Origin: an uncultured Verrucomicrobiae bacterium | Lineage (GTDB): Bacteria > Verrucomicrobiota > Verrucomicrobiia > Limisphaerales > J093 | Direction: 5' to 3' | NCBI GenBank assembly: GCA_937946835.1 | Contig: CALFAV010000019.1 | Span: 1 to 52,766, forward strand | Length of the DNA: 52,766 nucleotides | In this document: positions 51,153-52,766 of the stretch, piece by piece | How the letters are laid out: each line of letters opens with the position of its first letter | Position numbering within the stretch: the first letter of the stretch is position 1 | Notes under the pieces: generated by a model | Database searches by the model: none | Told to the model about the DNA's origin: nothing | What the model saw: only the letters and a program-made list of their open reading frames with translations | Translations under genes and position numbers: made by a program

Positions 51153-52604
51153 ATGAGTGACCTGACAACGAATGCAAAAAGCCAAGCGCTCGAAAATGGT
51201 CCAACGAGCGCGGTGCAAAACAAGTTGGCTGGCGAGGCCGCCGTCGAGACGCCCGTTGCCGCCGCGGCCCACGCAGGGTTCCGGCCCACGCCCACCATGT
51301 GGTTTTACCTGGCGGCCGTGGTGGTGATGTATGCCAGCGGCGTGCTCTTCGCCTGGCTCAACGGCCTGTCGTTGCGCTCGCTGTTTGCCTACGGATTGCT
51401 TCAGCCGCCGGGGTTGACCGGGCAGGAGGCGCGCCTGACGGAAATCGAAACGCCCTTGTCGTGGAACATTCCGCAGGTGCTGTGGTTCATTTACGTCAAG
51501 GGCGCGGCGGTGTTGGTGGAGCTGTTCCAGTATTGGGTCATTGGAATGCTGATCGCCGCCGCGCTGATCGTCTTCGTCTCGTGGGAAAAGGTGAAGGCCA
51601 AGATGGGTTACGGCGGTTTTAAAGCCAATCTGATGGCGGCGACGGCCGGCGCAGTCATCCCCATCTGCTCCTGCGGCATCGTGCCCGTGCTGGCCGGCAT
51701 GGTGCAAGCCGGCATCCCCCTGGGCCCGACGATGGCTTTTTTGATTGCTGCGCCGATGCTCAATGTGCCGACGGTGTTCATGACCGCGGGCATCTTGGGT
51801 TGGCCAATGGCCATCGGGCGCATCGTGGCCACGTTCGGGATTGCGTTGACCGTGGGCGAGGTGTTGGCTCGTTGGCAGCGCAAGCACCGGAACCCGCGCA
51901 AGTTTTTGAAAATCCACATTCCCCCACGGCTCTCGCCGCAACTGCAACAGTTCGCCTTCCGCTTCGGCCTGTTGGCGGCGAAACACCCGGACGGCGTCCA
52001 TCCCGACGCCCTCGGCCCGGGCAGCGAAGCCAAACTGGCGATCCTGGAAGAAAGCGGCCTGGCCGAGCAAACCCCCGAGGGCTTGTGGCGGCTGGTGGAC
52101 ACGGGAGATGAGAGCACCTCGGTCAAGGAGGTGGCCGGCTGCATGGTGCTGCCGACCGGGCAGGCGGTGAACATGCGCCTGGGCCAGAAATTCGCCGAGA
52201 TGTTCCGCATGGGACTGCGCCTGTTCATTCAACTCAACGGCTACCTGCTGCTGGCGGTGCTGATCGCCGGCGCGATCAAGGTCCTGTTGCCCACCAGCCT
52301 TATCACCCAGTGGGTGGGCGGCACGGCGCTCAATAGCGTGCTGATCGCATCGGTTGTGGCTGTGCTGGCGTATGTCTGCACGTATGTCGAGGTGCCCACT
52401 GCGGTGGCGCTGATGAGCAAGGGTATGGGACCGGGCTCGACGCTGGCGTATCTGCTGGGCGGGCCGGGCCTGTCGCTGCCTTCGATCGCGATGTTGTCCG
52501 GTGTGTTTCGTGCCCGGGTGCTGGCGCTTTACGTGGGCGTGTCGTTCCTCGGCTGTGTGATTGCCGGCACGCTTTACAACTGGGTGATGCAGGCTTTCCA
52601 ATAA
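51153..52604 (+). CDS. Permease of the COG0701 (ArsP/DUF318) family
   Basis: This 483-residue protein starts at ATG 51153 after a GGAGG box five bases upstream. Eight or so hydrophobic helices make a permease of the COG0701 type, here with a cytoplasmic-looking hydrophilic insert at about 245-350. The diagnostic motif is GAVIPICSCGIVPVLAGM near 167-184 (Cys172, Cys174). A second half repeats the pattern with YVEVPTAVALMSKGMGPG and GGPGLSLPS. Members with characterised function (ArsP) export trivalent organoarsenicals, using these cysteines. The ArsR regulator upstream supports a metal(loid) role, but the true substrate is open. It carries an N-terminal polar extension (1-45). Confidence 0.88.
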   Translation: MSDLTTNAKSQALENGPTSAVQNKLAGEAAVETPVAAAAHAGFRPTPTMWFYLAAVVVMYASGVLFAWLNGLSLRSLFAYGLLQPPGLTGQEARLTEIETPLSWNIPQVLWFIYVKGAAVLVELFQYWVIGMLIAAALIVFVSWEKVKAKMGYGGFKANLMAATAGAVIPICSCGIVPVLAGMVQAGIPLGPTMAFLIAAPMLNVPTVFMTAGILGWPMAIGRIVATFGIALTVGEVLARWQRKHRNPRKFLKIHIPPRLSPQLQQFAFRFGLLAAKHPDGVHPDALGPGSEAKLAILEESGLAEQTPEGLWRLVDTGDESTSVKEVAGCMVLPTGQAVNMRLGQKFAEMFRMGLRLFIQLNGYLLLAVLIAGAIKVLLPTSLITQWVGGTALNSVLIASVVAVLAYVCTYVEVPTAVALMSKGMGPGSTLAYLLGGPGLSLPSIAMLSGVFRARVLALYVGVSFLGCVIAGTLYNWVMQAFQ

Positions 52605-52637
52605 ATTGAACCGGAACTCCAACAAAAGGAAACAACG

Positions 52638-52766
52638 ATGAATGAAACAACCAACGACGTTGTCCGTCTCTACTACCAGCCGCTGAGTTTTCCCTGCGGC
52701 CCGAACTCCGCCTGTTGCGGGCCGGTCGGCCAAAGCGCAGAAGAGCTGCAGCAGTATCGGCAGGCG
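52638..52766 (+). CDS. Small Cys-rich protein, 3' end outside window
   Basis: Forty-three codons from ATG 52638 to the window edge, with a GGA-containing ribosome-binding stretch (AAAAGGAAACAACG) just before. Residues 20-29 read CGPNSACCGP (Cys20, 26, 27) within YYQPLSFPCGPNSACCGPVG. It resembles no domain I can name; it has a loose resemblance to the Cys-rich N-terminus of ArsD-type metallochaperones, and the CGPN/CCG elements echo the zinc-ribbon tail in this operon. A full-length sequence is needed for any call. Confidence 0.55.
   Translation, partial: MNETTNDVVRLYYQPLSFPCGPNSACCGPVGQSAEELQQYRQA

Overview
The window is GC-rich bacterial chromosome (roughly two thirds G+C by eye) with dense genes on both strands. 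The gene set suggests a Verrucomicrobiota member, probably of the Limisphaerales/Pedosphaera type. Pointers are a DUF58/BatA-type membrane cluster with a giant coiled-coil protein, a very large lamin-tail/CotH-kinase secreted protein, PQQ-type beta-propeller proteins, a Tat-exported Gfo/Idh/MocA oxidoreductase, a secreted neutral-ceramidase-like enzyme and a sulfatase remnant. This is inference from gene content; no rRNA or marker phylogeny is available here.

Layout. (1) 1-10169: five co-directional genes joined by 1-4 base overlaps: DUF58 (5' end outside the window), BatA-like VWA protein, 1263-residue membrane/coiled-coil protein, membrane VWA/glutamine-amidotransferase-like protein, and a secreted caspase-fold protein without an apparent catalytic Cys. 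(2) 10651-19234: lactate-permease family transporter, ceramidase-like protein, Tat-exported oxidoreductase, HEAT-repeat protein and a PQQ-propeller protein, separated by unusually long empty gaps. (3) 19269-28899: tRNA-Pro, small membrane protein, a glycosidase-glycosyltransferase fusion, thioesterase, TolC-type porin, M50 protease/CoA-binding pair, chorismate synthase, NERD protein and tRNA-Arg. (4) 29424-39614: a nine-haem cytochrome, HrpB helicase, GDPD-like protein, then housekeeping genes nadD, rsfS, a PUR-alpha-like protein, a bifunctional nuclease, holA and a second propeller protein. (5) 39654-46307: one 2217-residue secreted multidomain CotH protein. (6) 46308-49476: a decayed zone with remnants of an IS5-type transposase, an RND efflux permease and a sulfatase. 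(7) 49477-52766 (window edge): an ArsR-led operon.

The ArsR-led operon is the best candidate for something under-described. An ArsR repressor with eight cysteines has a strong consensus promoter whose -10 box and start codon lie in two near-identical direct repeats. It is followed by an FmdB-type zinc ribbon, a YlbF-like protein, an AhpD/carboxymuconolactone-decarboxylase-like protein with a Met-rich N-terminal extension, a COG0701 permease with a CSCG motif, and a Cys-rich protein cut by the window edge. Three of the small proteins carry CCG-type cysteine motifs, two of them preceded by CGPN. A thiol-based metal(loid)-handling and export system is the natural reading, but the substrate is unknown.
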